A stretch of DNA of 16,159 bases from positions 1-16,159 of the forward strand of contig DYSK01000036.1 of the NCBI GenBank assembly GCA_020718315.1, given 5' to 3'. Of this stretch, positions 1 to 7,392 are shown in pieces. This stretch comes from Draconibacterium orientale. GTDB taxonomy: Bacteria > Bacteroidota > Bacteroidia > Bacteroidales > UBA12170. Below the pieces are notes generated by a model. The model was given only the letters and a program-made list of their open reading frames with translations. It was not told the origin of the DNA and made no database searches. Position 1 is the first letter of the stretch. Each line of letters starts with the position of its first letter. The translations under genes were made by a program, and so were the position numbers.

Positions 1-469
1 TTCCACTTTGCTTTTCAAGTATTTCGGATGTTGTTTTAATTTCTTCAATCATTTTTCTCGAAGATTTGAAGTCGAAAAAATAGCCGTGTCGGAACGAATG
101 ATTTCCAATAGTATGTCCAGCTTCTACTATTTTAGCTACCAGATCCGGATATTTTTGCGCTTTTTCTCCAATCAGAAAAAACACAGCTTTCCTATTGTTT
201 TTTTTCAGGAGTTCTAGAATTTGAGGCGTTATCATCGGATCGGGGCCATCGTCGAAAGTGAGTAAGACCGCTTTCTGATTCTTAAGCTTGTTTTGCGAAT
301 GAAAATAAAAATTAGATTGAATATGAACGGAGCCATAAACAAAAAAAATAAGTATTATAATCAAGGGTAGCGTTAGAAAGAACACCGAAATCCATTGCAA
401 AATAAACAATACTGCAAGAAAAAATTCGCTTGCCAGAAACAAAAATCCTATATTTCTATAATTCAACAT
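1..469 (-). CDS. Membrane-anchored polysaccharide deacetylase (NodB-like), 3' end cut by window edge
   Basis: Partial gene; about 156 residues are visible before it leaves the window. I translated it directly: the ATG at 469-467 overlaps the stop of the upstream ketosynthase-like gene (ATGTTGA), which supports coupled translation. Residues about 8-48 are strongly hydrophobic and look like one or two membrane segments. The NodB homology domain follows, with TFDDGPDP at 71-78 (two Asp, the first usually catalytic base and the second metal ligand) and H-T-I-G-N-H-S-F-R-H at 119-128, whose His124 and His128 fit the metal-binding HxxxH motif. The family removes N- or O-acetyl groups from sugars with a divalent metal. 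Its place at the end of a pigment operon suggests a tailoring or envelope role, but the substrate cannot be read from sequence. The family call is firm; the specific function is unknown. Confidence 0.85.
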   Translation of the reverse strand, partial: MLNYRNIGFLFLASEFFLAVLFILQWISVFFLTLPLIIILIFFVYGSVHIQSNFYFHSQNKLKNQKAVLLTFDDGPDPMITPQILELLKKNNRKAVFFLIGEKAQKYPDLVAKIVEAGHTIGNHSFRHGYFFDFKSSRKMIEEIKTTSEILEKQSG

Positions 470-1527
470 TTCGAAAACAAAATTAAACTATGTTCTTCTT
501 GCTGAAACTGATTGTATAACAGTATGGTATTTATCTCTCCTTCATTTTTTCCCATATATAAAATACTTTCGGGTAATTGCTGTTTTTGCAGAATTTGTGC
601 TGCAACCCATGTACCAAAGGCAGAGGCTGTATAATATTCGCCACATAAATGCTTAAACCATGCAATAGTTTTTTTTGCAAACAATTCGTCAGCGATAGCA
701 TTGTAAATTCGTGTTTCCGCATGTATGCCATTATAGCCCATCAAAAGCAAATCAATATTTTCCGGATTTAAATTATTTTTCGCCAAAAATGCGAGGATTG
801 TTTCTTGAATTTGCAGTTTCGATTTTGGTTTGTAAAGCATCTTAATATCCAGTAATTGAGCGTAACTATTCGGTTTTTTTTCTTTCTCTAGCACAAAAAA
901 ACTGGCGCCTTGTCCTACAATAGTTCCGCTACAGGATGCCTGTTTTAACTCAAAGTTAGAGAATCCATTTTTTTGATAATCGCCGCTCGATTTAAGCAAA
1001 ACGATGTGGTTATCAGTCATTTCGTCGAAACCCCCAACCAAAGCATTTTGAATTTCATTTGCTTGCATCATCATCATTGCATCGTGGACGGCGGTTTCAA
1101 ATGAAAAGCCGCGATGAACATAGGTCATATTGTAATGATGGCATCCCAATCCGATGGCTATACTACCTCCAATAGTATTGTGTGTTGATTGAATAAAATT
1201 TGTTGGCGTAAGCAAGGATTCTTTATTTTCCGCCATACTTATCAAAAATTTCTCCGTATCGATTGCACAGCCTAATCCAGTACCAGTAATAATTGCTTCG
1301 GGCATTTTTAGTCCACTGTCGTCTAAACTGATACGAGCAGCCGCAATTCCATTGCGGATTATTTTACTCATCCTGCGCATATCTTTCGGGTCGATGTAAT
1401 CCTTGTAATTGGGTTCAGAAATAGGTAAATAGGCAGATGAATATTCTAAAATAGTCTCCAAAAAAACCCGGTTATTTTTCGTTTCTTGTGGAGAAATTGC
1501 GCCTATTCCATTGATATAGATTGCCAT
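463..1527 (-). CDS. Ketosynthase homologue without catalytic Cys (chain-length-factor-like)
   Basis: A 354-aa thiolase-fold protein of the beta-ketoacyl-ACP synthase family, shorter than the usual ~400 aa. The N-terminal INGIGAISP and the V-G-G-F-D-E stretch align with active ketosynthases, but where they have the nucleophilic Cys this protein has Gly140 in the context V-H-R-G-F-S-F. The HGTAT histidine motif is replaced by M-G-Y-N-G; a single His survives in F-K-H-L-C-G-E. It therefore should not condense acyl chains alone. The gene starts only 3 nt after the stop of a catalytically complete ketosynthase (1531-2724), the arrangement of KS-alpha/CLF pairs in type II polyketide systems and of KS/CLF partners in aryl polyene clusters. 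I infer that it forms a heterodimer with that neighbour and helps set chain length. A decarboxylative or purely structural role is also possible. Confidence 0.85.
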   Translation of the reverse strand: MAIYINGIGAISPQETKNNRVFLETILEYSSAYLPISEPNYKDYIDPKDMRRMSKIIRNGIAAARISLDDSGLKMPEAIITGTGLGCAIDTEKFLISMAENKESLLTPTNFIQSTHNTIGGSIAIGLGCHHYNMTYVHRGFSFETAVHDAMMMMQANEIQNALVGGFDEMTDNHIVLLKSSGDYQKNGFSNFELKQASCSGTIVGQGASFFVLEKEKKPNSYAQLLDIKMLYKPKSKLQIQETILAFLAKNNLNPENIDLLLMGYNGIHAETRIYNAIADELFAKKTIAWFKHLCGEYYTASAFGTWVAAQILQKQQLPESILYMGKNEGEINTILLYNQFQQEEHSLILFSKC

Positions 1528-1530
1528 ATA

Positions 1531-2724
1531 TTACTGTTTTGAGAAAATGATGGAGGAATTATTTCCTCCAAAACCAAAGGAATTGGATAAAATATATTTT
1601 AATTCCACATTTAGAAGAAGTTCTTTTATGGGCTGAAAATCCAACTCTTTCATTTGCGTTTGAAAATTCAAATTAGGGTAAACCAGCTTATTTTTCATGG
1701 CCATCACGCAAAAAACAGCTTCGATGGCACCAGCGGCGCCAAGTGTGTGACCGGTAAATGGTTTTGTAGAGCTTACCATGGGTATATTTGAACCAAAAAC
1801 TTCTTGAATAGCTAATCCTTCGGACAAATCATTGTTAAGAGTAGCCGTGCCATGTGCATTAATATAATCTATTTGATTTGGATTTAGGTTCGCCATTTTG
1901 AGGGCTTGATTCATTGCCAAAACAGCTCCTTTTCCTTCGGGTGAAGATGCAGTTTGGTGATAAGCATCGTTGGCGTTTGCGAAACCTTTTATAAACCCTA
2001 AAACAGGCTTCTCGCCTACTTCGTTTTCGCGTTCTAAGACTAAATAAGCGGCTCCTTCACCCAAATTCAAACCTGCGCGCGAATCATCAAAGGAGCGACA
2101 GGCTTGCTTATCTAAGATCATCAAACTATTGAATCCGTTCAAAGTAAATCTAGAAAGCGAATCAGTACCTCCGACCAAAACCTTATCAATTAGTCCATTT
2201 TTTAACAAACGAGCTCCCAACATTATGGAATTAACCGACGAAGAGCAAGCAGTTGAAATCGTAGTCAGATAATCATGAATACCAAGTTCATCGGCCAGTT
2301 TTTCTGTACTATCGCCTGCGTCGTGGGTTCCAATAAAATCTTCGCCAATTCCATGATGAATAAAATCAGTATAATGTTGCTCACTTTTGCGCATTCCGGC
2401 TACCGTTGTGGCCGAAACAATTCCTTTCTTACTTTTTGAATCTTCGTTCAATTTAGCTTGAAAATAAGCTTCCTTTGCAGCCAGCAAACCCAATAAGCTG
2501 GTTCTTGTCCAGTTTTTGTTTAGCGAGAAACCCAGAATTTCAGCCAATTGCTCATCGGTAAACGAAATTTCGCCGGCAGGCAAATCTGCTTTATGGATTG
2601 TATCGAGAATTTGAATGGTTTTTATTCCCGATTTACCATTTAGCAAAGCATGAAGATTTTGTTCTACCCCAATTCCCAAAGCAGAAACTATTCCAATGCC
2701 AGTAATTGCGATTCTATCGTCCAT
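1531..2724 (-). CDS. Beta-ketoacyl-ACP synthase, FabF-like, catalytically complete
   Basis: A 397-aa condensing enzyme of the KAS I/II family. The Cys-His-His set is intact: Cys160 in S-T-A-C-S-S-S, His291 in N-A-H-G-T-A-T, Lys321 in S-S-T-K and His326 in G-H-T-L-G-A-A-G-A. The family performs decarboxylative Claisen condensation of malonyl-ACP with an acyl-enzyme thioester in the cytosol. It lies 11 nt downstream of an ACP gene and 3 nt upstream of a nucleophile-less homologue, so I infer that it is the KS-alpha subunit of a chain-elongating heterodimer for the aryl polyene chain. The ATG start gives the normal N-terminus (I-A-I-T-G-I-G close to residue 5). Which condensation step it runs cannot be told apart from the other two active ketosynthases by reading alone. 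Confidence 0.92.
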   Translation of the reverse strand: MDDRIAITGIGIVSALGIGVEQNLHALLNGKSGIKTIQILDTIHKADLPAGEISFTDEQLAEILGFSLNKNWTRTSLLGLLAAKEAYFQAKLNEDSKSKKGIVSATTVAGMRKSEQHYTDFIHHGIGEDFIGTHDAGDSTEKLADELGIHDYLTTISTACSSSVNSIMLGARLLKNGLIDKVLVGGTDSLSRFTLNGFNSLMILDKQACRSFDDSRAGLNLGEGAAYLVLERENEVGEKPVLGFIKGFANANDAYHQTASSPEGKGAVLAMNQALKMANLNPNQIDYINAHGTATLNNDLSEGLAIQEVFGSNIPMVSSTKPFTGHTLGAAGAIEAVFCVMAMKNKLVYPNLNFQTQMKELDFQPIKELLLNVELKYILSNSFGFGGNNSSIIFSKQ

Positions 2725-2735
2725 TTAATTTGAAA

Positions 2736-2990
2736 TTACTTTTTATGTGCTTGAATGTATTCAGCCATGGTTTTAACAGAATAAAAAATTGTTTTTCCGT
2801 CTTTAGGATTTTCTATTTTGATTCCATAGTTTTTTTCTAAGAGAACAATAAGCTCAAGTGCATCGATGGAATCTAAACCCAGGCCATTTCCAAAGAGTTG
2901 TTCAGATTCATCGATATCATCCGGCTCCATATCTTCCAAATTTAAAGCCTCTATTATTTCTTGTTTTAATTCCTGAATTAATTTTTCCAT
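2736..2990 (-). CDS. Acyl carrier protein (aryl polyene type)
   Basis: An 84-aa acidic four-helix carrier protein. The phosphopantetheine attachment site is Ser41 in G-L-D-S-I-D-A-L-E-L, and the preceding G-N-G-L-G-L-D context together with Y-G-I-K-I after helix II resembles the ACPs of aryl polyene clusters more than housekeeping AcpP. It would hold the growing polyene as a thioester while ketosynthase, ketoreductase and dehydratase act. Its ATG lies inside the end of the upstream half-ketosynthase gene (13-nt overlap), so translation is probably coupled. It is one of two ACPs in the window; the other (10569-10808) has a different signature, which suggests separate duties. Confidence 0.92.
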   Translation of the reverse strand: MEKLIQELKQEIIEALNLEDMEPDDIDESEQLFGNGLGLDSIDALELIVLLEKNYGIKIENPKDGKTIFYSVKTMAEYIQAHKK

Positions 2991-3622
2991 GCGTTTGTTC
3001 TGTTTTTGTATTTTGAATAAATATCTATAAGTTGTTTTTCGTTTATTGGATCTTTAAATGAATTTTCAATTAGAAGCAAAAAGGCTTCATAATTTTCTTC
3101 GTTTATTTCGATATATCCGGCCAAACAGGCCGTTATTTTCTTGTCGTCGAACAGTTTTTCCACGTAAGTTGCAATCATTTCTGCATCAAATTTACTAGAA
3201 ATAAACATTACATTTTCGCCCTGAATCTTATGTCGAATACAAATTTCGCCGGTCAGGATGTTTGGTAGCGTATAAACAAAATTTGCCGGACTTGGGAAGT
3301 ATGCTTCTTTGTTATTGAGTGTTTCTTGGTGTTTTGTATCCATCAGTATTGTGGATGACGAATTTTCAATAACGATTCCAATTTTCTCCGGGCGATGCAT
3401 CGCTCTTAGTTTCGAATCTTGCAGTAAAATTTCGGCTGCAAGAAAACCCAATTTACTTAAGCTATCCATTTTAAAATATTTTGGATAATCCAATTTCAAT
3501 GCTTTGTATAAACTTTTAAAGGTCGCTCCAAAGTTTAAATTGCTTTCAAAACTAAATTGCTTTTGAAAATCAACAAACAATTTGTCCTGGCTAAAAAAGA
3601 TATGTTTCACAATTTTAGTCAT
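2978..3622 (-). CDS. Half-length ketosynthase-like protein (Ketoacyl-synt_2 N-terminal domain only)
   Basis: I place the start at the ATG at 3622-3620, which overlaps the upstream ketosynthase stop as ATGACTAA; an earlier in-frame ATG at 3667 would bury 50 nt in that gene. The 214-aa product resembles only the N-terminal half of a ketosynthase: M-D-S-L-S-K-L-G-F-L-A-A-E near 52-64, then F-P-S-P-A-N-F-V-Y-T-L-P-N-I-L-T-G-E near 109-126. Where the nucleophilic Cys would sit I read S-S-K-F-D, and there are no C-terminal His motifs. This pattern fits the beta-ketoacyl synthase N-terminal-domain family that recurs in aryl polyene clusters. I infer a non-catalytic partner of the ketosynthase encoded just upstream. 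It is not a truncation artefact as far as I can see, since both flanking genes overlap it cleanly. Confidence 0.75.
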   Translation of the reverse strand: MTKIVKHIFFSQDKLFVDFQKQFSFESNLNFGATFKSLYKALKLDYPKYFKMDSLSKLGFLAAEILLQDSKLRAMHRPEKIGIVIENSSSTILMDTKHQETLNNKEAYFPSPANFVYTLPNILTGEICIRHKIQGENVMFISSKFDAEMIATYVEKLFDDKKITACLAGYIEINEENYEAFLLLIENSFKDPINEKQLIDIYSKYKNRTNAWKN

Positions 3623-4775
3623 GCTGGTTGTGTTTTTGAAAAATGATAGCGGCATTTGTTCCGCCAAAACCGGAGGCCGTCTTTAAAAAAGTATCAATTC
3701 TGTGCGTTTTAGTACTTGCTACAACTGAAATATTTTTTGAAACGCCATGATTTTCATAGCCAAGGGTTCTTATCAATTTGTTTTCTTTCATTGCTTCTAT
3801 AGAAACAATTGATTCTACTAGACCTGCAGCACCTAAGGTATGTCCCCAATAGCCTTTTAGGCTGTTTACCGGAACAGATTCTAAATTGGCTAAACTCAAG
3901 GCTTTGCTTTCCATCTCGTCGTTGTAATCCGTGGCAGTGCCGTGGGCAGAAATAAAATCCAGTTGATTGGCAGTAATTTCTGACTCCATAAGAGCAGATT
4001 GAATTGCCAAAAATAATCCATCGCCACTGCGCGAAGGTCCGGAAATATGGTTTGCATCGTTACTAGAAGCTGAGCCAAGCACTTTTGCAAAGGATTTGTT
4101 TTCGGAGGATGACAAAATAAGCACAGCCGCCGCTTCACCCAAATTCAATCCGCTTCTTCCGCTATCAAAAGGTTTACATTGTTCGAGGCTCAAGGATTGA
4201 AAAGATTGAAAACCGGAAACAACAAACTCAGAGAGAATATCGGCGCCGGCAACAATCACGTTTTTAAATTTTCCAGATCGGATAAATCTGGCACCTACCG
4301 AAATAGCTTCTACTCCACTGATACATGCATTTGAAATGATCGCTACTTTGTTTTCGAGTTTAAAAAATTTCTGAATATATTCAGCAGATTTCCACAAGAA
4401 AATTCTTTCTTTTTCCCATTTATCCCGTTCCGATTTTGCCAATAAATCGATATTTCCTTTAGTAGAAGAGATAATTAATAAGGTATCTTTCGTGTTAAGT
4501 GGAAAGGAAATATTTTGAATGCTTTTCTGAATGACAAACAACAGTAATTTTTCGAAAAGAGTATATTCGATGGATAAACTCGGAAACTGATTTTCAAATT
4601 CAGTTGCAAAACGAAGGTGTTCGATTTTTGAGCCGAAGAACGCTTCGGGAGAATATTTTTGATCGTGAATTAAAGTGCTACCGCTTTGTTCATGGTACAA
4701 TTTGTCCATATTCTCTCGAATTCCAAACCCAAGCGAAGTGACTAAATAAGTGCTATGTACAAAAACTTCGTGCAT
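3615..4775 (-). CDS. Beta-ketoacyl-ACP synthase, FabF-like (second active copy)
   Basis: I chose the ATG at 4775-4773, 4 nt after the thioesterase stop, because the 23 extra residues from an upstream ATG at 4844 fall inside the thioesterase gene and do not look like a ketosynthase N-terminus. The 386-aa protein keeps all catalytic residues: Cys151 in S-N-A-C-I-S-G, His278 in S-A-H-G-T-A-T, Lys307 and His312 in G-H-T-L-G-A-A-G. Its N-terminus (V-H-S-T-Y-L-V-T-S-L-G-F-G) is more divergent than that of the other copies. It overlaps the half-length ketosynthase-like gene by 8 nt, so the two products are probably made in equal amounts and may associate. The likely role is condensation in polyene or resorcinol precursor synthesis; the exact step is not resolved. 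Confidence 0.9.
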   Translation of the reverse strand: MHEVFVHSTYLVTSLGFGIRENMDKLYHEQSGSTLIHDQKYSPEAFFGSKIEHLRFATEFENQFPSLSIEYTLFEKLLLFVIQKSIQNISFPLNTKDTLLIISSTKGNIDLLAKSERDKWEKERIFLWKSAEYIQKFFKLENKVAIISNACISGVEAISVGARFIRSGKFKNVIVAGADILSEFVVSGFQSFQSLSLEQCKPFDSGRSGLNLGEAAAVLILSSSENKSFAKVLGSASSNDANHISGPSRSGDGLFLAIQSALMESEITANQLDFISAHGTATDYNDEMESKALSLANLESVPVNSLKGYWGHTLGAAGLVESIVSIEAMKENKLIRTLGYENHGVSKNISVVASTKTHRIDTFLKTASGFGGTNAAIIFQKHNQHD

Positions 4776-4779
4776 CGTT

Positions 4780-5202
4780 TTAAATATAACTGTATTTCTT
4801 TTTCCACTCGATAACAAAATCGGGGATATTAAGCGATAGTTCACGTGAATCTAAGAACAGAAAAACCTGAATTGTTCGTGCAGTGGCGATAATTTCGTCG
4901 GTTGATTTAAGTCTAACCACATAATCGAAAATCAATTTTGCAGCAGATGAATCTACATAAGTTACTTCAACAATAGCACTATCGCCATAGCGCAACTGAC
5001 GTTTATATTCAATATCCACTTTTACGATGGGTGTTGCAAAACCAGCTTTCTCGACATCGCAATAACCGAGTCCATATTTATTTCCAAAAGCTTCACGAGC
5101 ATCTTCGAGGTATTTTACATAGTGGCCATGCCAAACAATTCGCAAACTATCCACTTCGCTAAAACGAACTTTTATTTCAGTCGAGTTATTCAATTTGCTC
5201 AT
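4780..5202 (-). CDS. Acyl thioesterase, YbgC/4-hydroxybenzoyl-CoA type hotdog
   Basis: A 140-aa single hotdog domain. The N-terminal V-R-F-S-E-V-D-S-L-R-I-V-W-H-G-H-Y-V-K-Y-L-E-D-A-R-E pattern is diagnostic of the YbgC/4HBT family, with Asp18 at the catalytic aspartate position and His25 and His27 nearby. Such enzymes hydrolyse acyl-CoA or acyl-ACP thioesters in the cytosol. In aryl polyene clusters a thioesterase of this kind is common and is thought either to release product or to clear stalled chains. The start codon overlaps the stop of the BtrH-like gene (ATGA), and the next ketosynthase begins 4 nt after its stop, so it sits firmly in the operon. Editing versus product release cannot be decided from sequence. 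Confidence 0.88.
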   Translation of the reverse strand: MSKLNNSTEIKVRFSEVDSLRIVWHGHYVKYLEDAREAFGNKYGLGYCDVEKAGFATPIVKVDIEYKRQLRYGDSAIVEVTYVDSSAAKLIFDYVVRLKSTDEIIATARTIQVFLFLDSRELSLNIPDFVIEWKKKYSYI

Positions 5203-6209
5203 GGATTGATATTTTTAATCTTTAATAATTCTTGAAACACTTTTCTTTCTCTTTCGGCAATGGTGAGAAGCAGATTGGCTACACCATCGTATGGATTTTC
5301 GAGGGATGATCTTTTTTTAACAATTCGTGCTGTTTCTACCGCAAACTCACGCCATAAATCGCCAATTTCAGTCATTTCCATAGATAAATGATGCAAGCTT
5401 TGTTGTTTTAAGATTTCGGACGCTTCTTGTAAAAATGCGGCAAACATAAAACGAAATCCGGCGCCTCCAGTTCCAATTTCTTCTTGAGAGCGTACAATTT
5501 GTCCGAGGTATTGGGCTGCTTTATTTTCCCCTAATTTTTGAGGGTATTTTCTAACTTGTTCGGCCAAATATTTAATTCCTTTTATTCCAAACATAGGAAA
5601 GGGAATACGTAACATGGATTTAGCAGTTTGAACAATACCTTTTACGATGGCCTCCTTGAGATTGATTTTTTCGGGCAATTTCTCTGCCCAATACATATGA
5701 CCTTTTGGCGCAAATACACCTCGAGCATAACGAACTCTGCGAAGTTCTTTATACGTAAGCTTTGTTGGTGTTTCCATAATTGGATCGCTAATTAGATAGT
5801 TCCCATCCTCTTTGCCATAAACGACCAAATTGTGAGCATTAAAATGAAAACGATAGGGTTTTGGAAAGTAAGTGAGATGATAAACACCAACTAACATTCC
5901 AACCGGAATTCCTTGTTCCAATTTTTTGTCCAATTCGAGCATGGCTTTATCGGGATTGGAGAAGCGTTTTCTTTTAATATCGAATCCTAATCGTTTTGCA
6001 GCACGTTTAAAAATAAATCCGGGCAAAGGTCTGAAAGTAGTTACAGGAATATGATTTACTTTTAGAAAAGGCAAATATGCAAAAAACAAACCAGAACCAA
6101 TTCCAAAAATCATAGGCTCGCTCAGGCTTAATCCATAGTACTTAAAAAGATTGGAAGTAACTCCATTTTCGCAATGTGCAGCTTGATTATGCTCAAAGAT
6201 TACATTCAT
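5199..6209 (-). CDS. BtrH N-terminal-domain protein (papain-like acyltransferase or peptidase)
   Basis: A 336-aa protein. Near the N-terminus, A-A-H-C-E-N-G-V-T-S-N-L places Cys13 at the start of a helix, as in papain-like nucleophiles. A His in F-N-A-H-N-L-V-V-Y-G (His126) and Asp142 in Y-L-I-S-D-P complete a plausible Cys-His-Asp triad. The order matches the BtrH N-terminal domain; BtrH of the butirosin pathway moves an acyl group from an ACP to an aminoglycoside amine. Residues about 175-336 form a mostly helical second domain. The gene abuts the preceding stop (TAAATG) and overlaps the thioesterase start. I infer an acyltransferase that takes the polyene or an intermediate from an ACP, but hydrolase activity is equally compatible with the triad. 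No signal peptide, so it should act in the cytosol. Confidence 0.72.
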   Translation of the reverse strand: MNVIFEHNQAAHCENGVTSNLFKYYGLSLSEPMIFGIGSGLFFAYLPFLKVNHIPVTTFRPLPGFIFKRAAKRLGFDIKRKRFSNPDKAMLELDKKLEQGIPVGMLVGVYHLTYFPKPYRFHFNAHNLVVYGKEDGNYLISDPIMETPTKLTYKELRRVRYARGVFAPKGHMYWAEKLPEKINLKEAIVKGIVQTAKSMLRIPFPMFGIKGIKYLAEQVRKYPQKLGENKAAQYLGQIVRSQEEIGTGGAGFRFMFAAFLQEASEILKQQSLHHLSMEMTEIGDLWREFAVETARIVKKRSSLENPYDGVANLLLTIAERERKVFQELLKIKNINP

Positions 6210-6614
6210 TTAGTTCAGTTCCTTATTTTTGAGTATTGTTAGTTCTATATCAAAAGTTTCAGCATATTTAGCCAAAATTTCATCGTTCAATTTATCAAAA
6301 TGTTTCATTTTCAGGTGCCGTTTCACCTTAAATCTCCACAATCCAACATAAGCAGCTAAGATTTTTACGTCCATCAAATTCTTTTCCATATAATAGGCTA
6401 TTGGACTAAAATATCCGCTAATTACCTGTTGTTTTACTTTTTCAATGCGCTGATCTACTTCGTCCCAAGCATCTTGCATTATTATATTTTTAGCTTCCCA
6501 TCCAACACTTCCTACAGTAGTGTATTTTCCATTTTCATCTATTGCATAGCAAGGCTCTTTAAATTTTCCTTCCAGCATATTTGCATCGTCTTGAGGCACT
6601 TCATTTTTTTTCAT
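6210..6614 (-). CDS. Conserved-looking protein of unknown function, possible helix-turn-helix
   Basis: I do not recognise this 134-aa protein. The N-terminal ~40 residues are polar and look flexible (E-P-C-Y-A-I-D-E-N-G-K-Y-T near 20-32, G-S-V-G-W-E near 35-40). From about 60 the sequence is helical. The segment M-D-V-K-I-L-A-A-Y-V-G-L-W-R-F-K-V-K-R-H near 81-100, followed by F-D-K-L-N-D-E-I-L, has the spacing and basic second helix of a helix-turn-helix, but this is only a visual resemblance. There is no signal peptide or membrane segment. Translation is tightly coupled on both sides: its ATG overlaps the dehydratase stop (ATGA) and its stop directly abuts the next ATG (TAAATG). That makes a real, stoichiometrically expressed pathway component likely. 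Confidence 0.8.
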   Translation of the reverse strand: MKKNEVPQDDANMLEGKFKEPCYAIDENGKYTTVGSVGWEAKNIIMQDAWDEVDQRIEKVKQQVISGYFSPIAYYMEKNLMDVKILAAYVGLWRFKVKRHLKMKHFDKLNDEILAKYAETFDIELTILKNKELN

Positions 6615-7048
6615 AATTCAGCTCCTTTCAATGGGTTAAGGAATATTTTTAATTCCCCTTCGGCCATCAATTTTTCAAATTGAAAAATTTCTGCTTTTAC
6701 TATACTGGCATTTAAAACAGTATGAAGAACTGTAACTTTTGTTGAGATAGTATTTTCGATCTTAGGTAGTTGGTATAATGACAGATTTTTTATCGCTCCA
6801 ATAAAACCCAAAGGCACTGGTTTATTATTTTGGACTGCATCGTAACCTACTCCCAAAGCGGCAGTTTGAGCCATATTTTCGATTATTCCAGACTCTTCAA
6901 AAAAACCATTCTGACAAAAGAGCGTATTTTTTTGAGGTAAGAAGCTGGAAATATATAAACTACTGTTGTATTCTATGAGTGAATCTACAAATATCATTGG
7001 CGGACGTTGCGGCAAATAATTTGATATTTCATTTTGAGATACGAACAT
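6611..7048 (-). CDS. 3-hydroxyacyl-ACP dehydratase-like hotdog protein (ApeP-like)
   Basis: A 145-aa single hotdog domain. Y-L-P-Q-R-P-P-M-I-F-V-D at 11-22 and G-I-I-E-N-M-A-Q-T-A-A at 54-64 match the FabZ/ApeP pattern, with Glu57 at the catalytic acid position. The His that normally lies 14 residues before this Glu is absent: the stretch L-F-C-Q-N-G-F-F has none. In aryl polyene systems two hotdog proteins cooperate in dehydration, so this one may be a partner subunit whose catalytic His comes from another protein, not found in this window. It would remove water from 3-hydroxyacyl-ACP to give the trans double bonds of the polyene. The ATG directly abuts the previous stop (TAAATG), and the C-terminus overlaps the next start. 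Confidence 0.82.
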   Translation of the reverse strand: MFVSQNEISNYLPQRPPMIFVDSLIEYNSSLYISSFLPQKNTLFCQNGFFEESGIIENMAQTAALGVGYDAVQNNKPVPLGFIGAIKNLSLYQLPKIENTISTKVTVLHTVLNASIVKAEIFQFEKLMAEGELKIFLNPLKGAEL

Positions 7049-7387
7049 TTATTCAACCGTTAATATTTGGGATTTTTTACCCCATTTAACACAAGTTGCT
7101 GTTACTTCAATTAAGTCGTTTTTATTAATATTTTCGAGCTTAAAAAGAATATCTTCGCTTTTGTTGTTTTTTTGAATAGTATAATTTTGGTTGAGAACTT
7201 CTTTTCCATTCACCGCCACTACTACATTGCTAATATAATGATTTGTGACATCCGAAACGCCGTGTTCAATATTCACCTGCAATTCTTGCGATTTTAGATC
7301 AAATTTTAAACTTAAACTCTTTGGCGGATGACTCATAGCTGCGAAAAGAAAGAAAAAGAAGACGAGTATTAAACCATTTTTTTTCAT
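7049..7387 (-). CDS. Small exported beta-sandwich-like protein (desulfoferrodoxin/SORL-like resemblance)
   Basis: A 112-aa protein that starts with M-K-K-N, a hydrophobic run at 5-17 and a likely signal-peptide cleavage just before H-P-P at about residue 20, so it should be periplasmic or outer-surface. The mature part is predicted beta-rich: E-L-Q-V-N-I-E-H-G-V near 35-44, H-Y-I-S-N-V-V-V-A-V-N-G-K-E-V near 50-64, and L-I-E-V-T-A-T-C-V-K-W-G near the end. The spacing of the two His motifs and the final Cys recalls the iron domain of desulfoferrodoxin/superoxide reductase, but that is weak and several ligands are uncertain. It is the first gene of the left operon segment, directly abutting the dehydratase, and has the only strong Shine-Dalgarno sequence I found here. 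A role in protecting or binding an oxidisable envelope pigment is speculation. Confidence 0.7.
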   Translation of the reverse strand: MKKNGLILVFFFFLFAAMSHPPKSLSLKFDLKSQELQVNIEHGVSDVTNHYISNVVVAVNGKEVLNQNYTIQKNNKSEDILFKLENINKNDLIEVTATCVKWGKKSQILTVE

Positions 7388-7392
7388 TTTAA

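Noticed and set aside
3623..3667. Upstream ATG that would lengthen the half-ketosynthase by 15 residues
   Set aside because: The extension lies inside the preceding ketosynthase; the ATGACTAA overlap gives a more typical coupled start.
4776..4844. Upstream ATG that would lengthen the second FabF-like ketosynthase by 23 residues
   Set aside because: The extension overlaps the thioesterase C-terminus and does not resemble a ketosynthase N-terminus.
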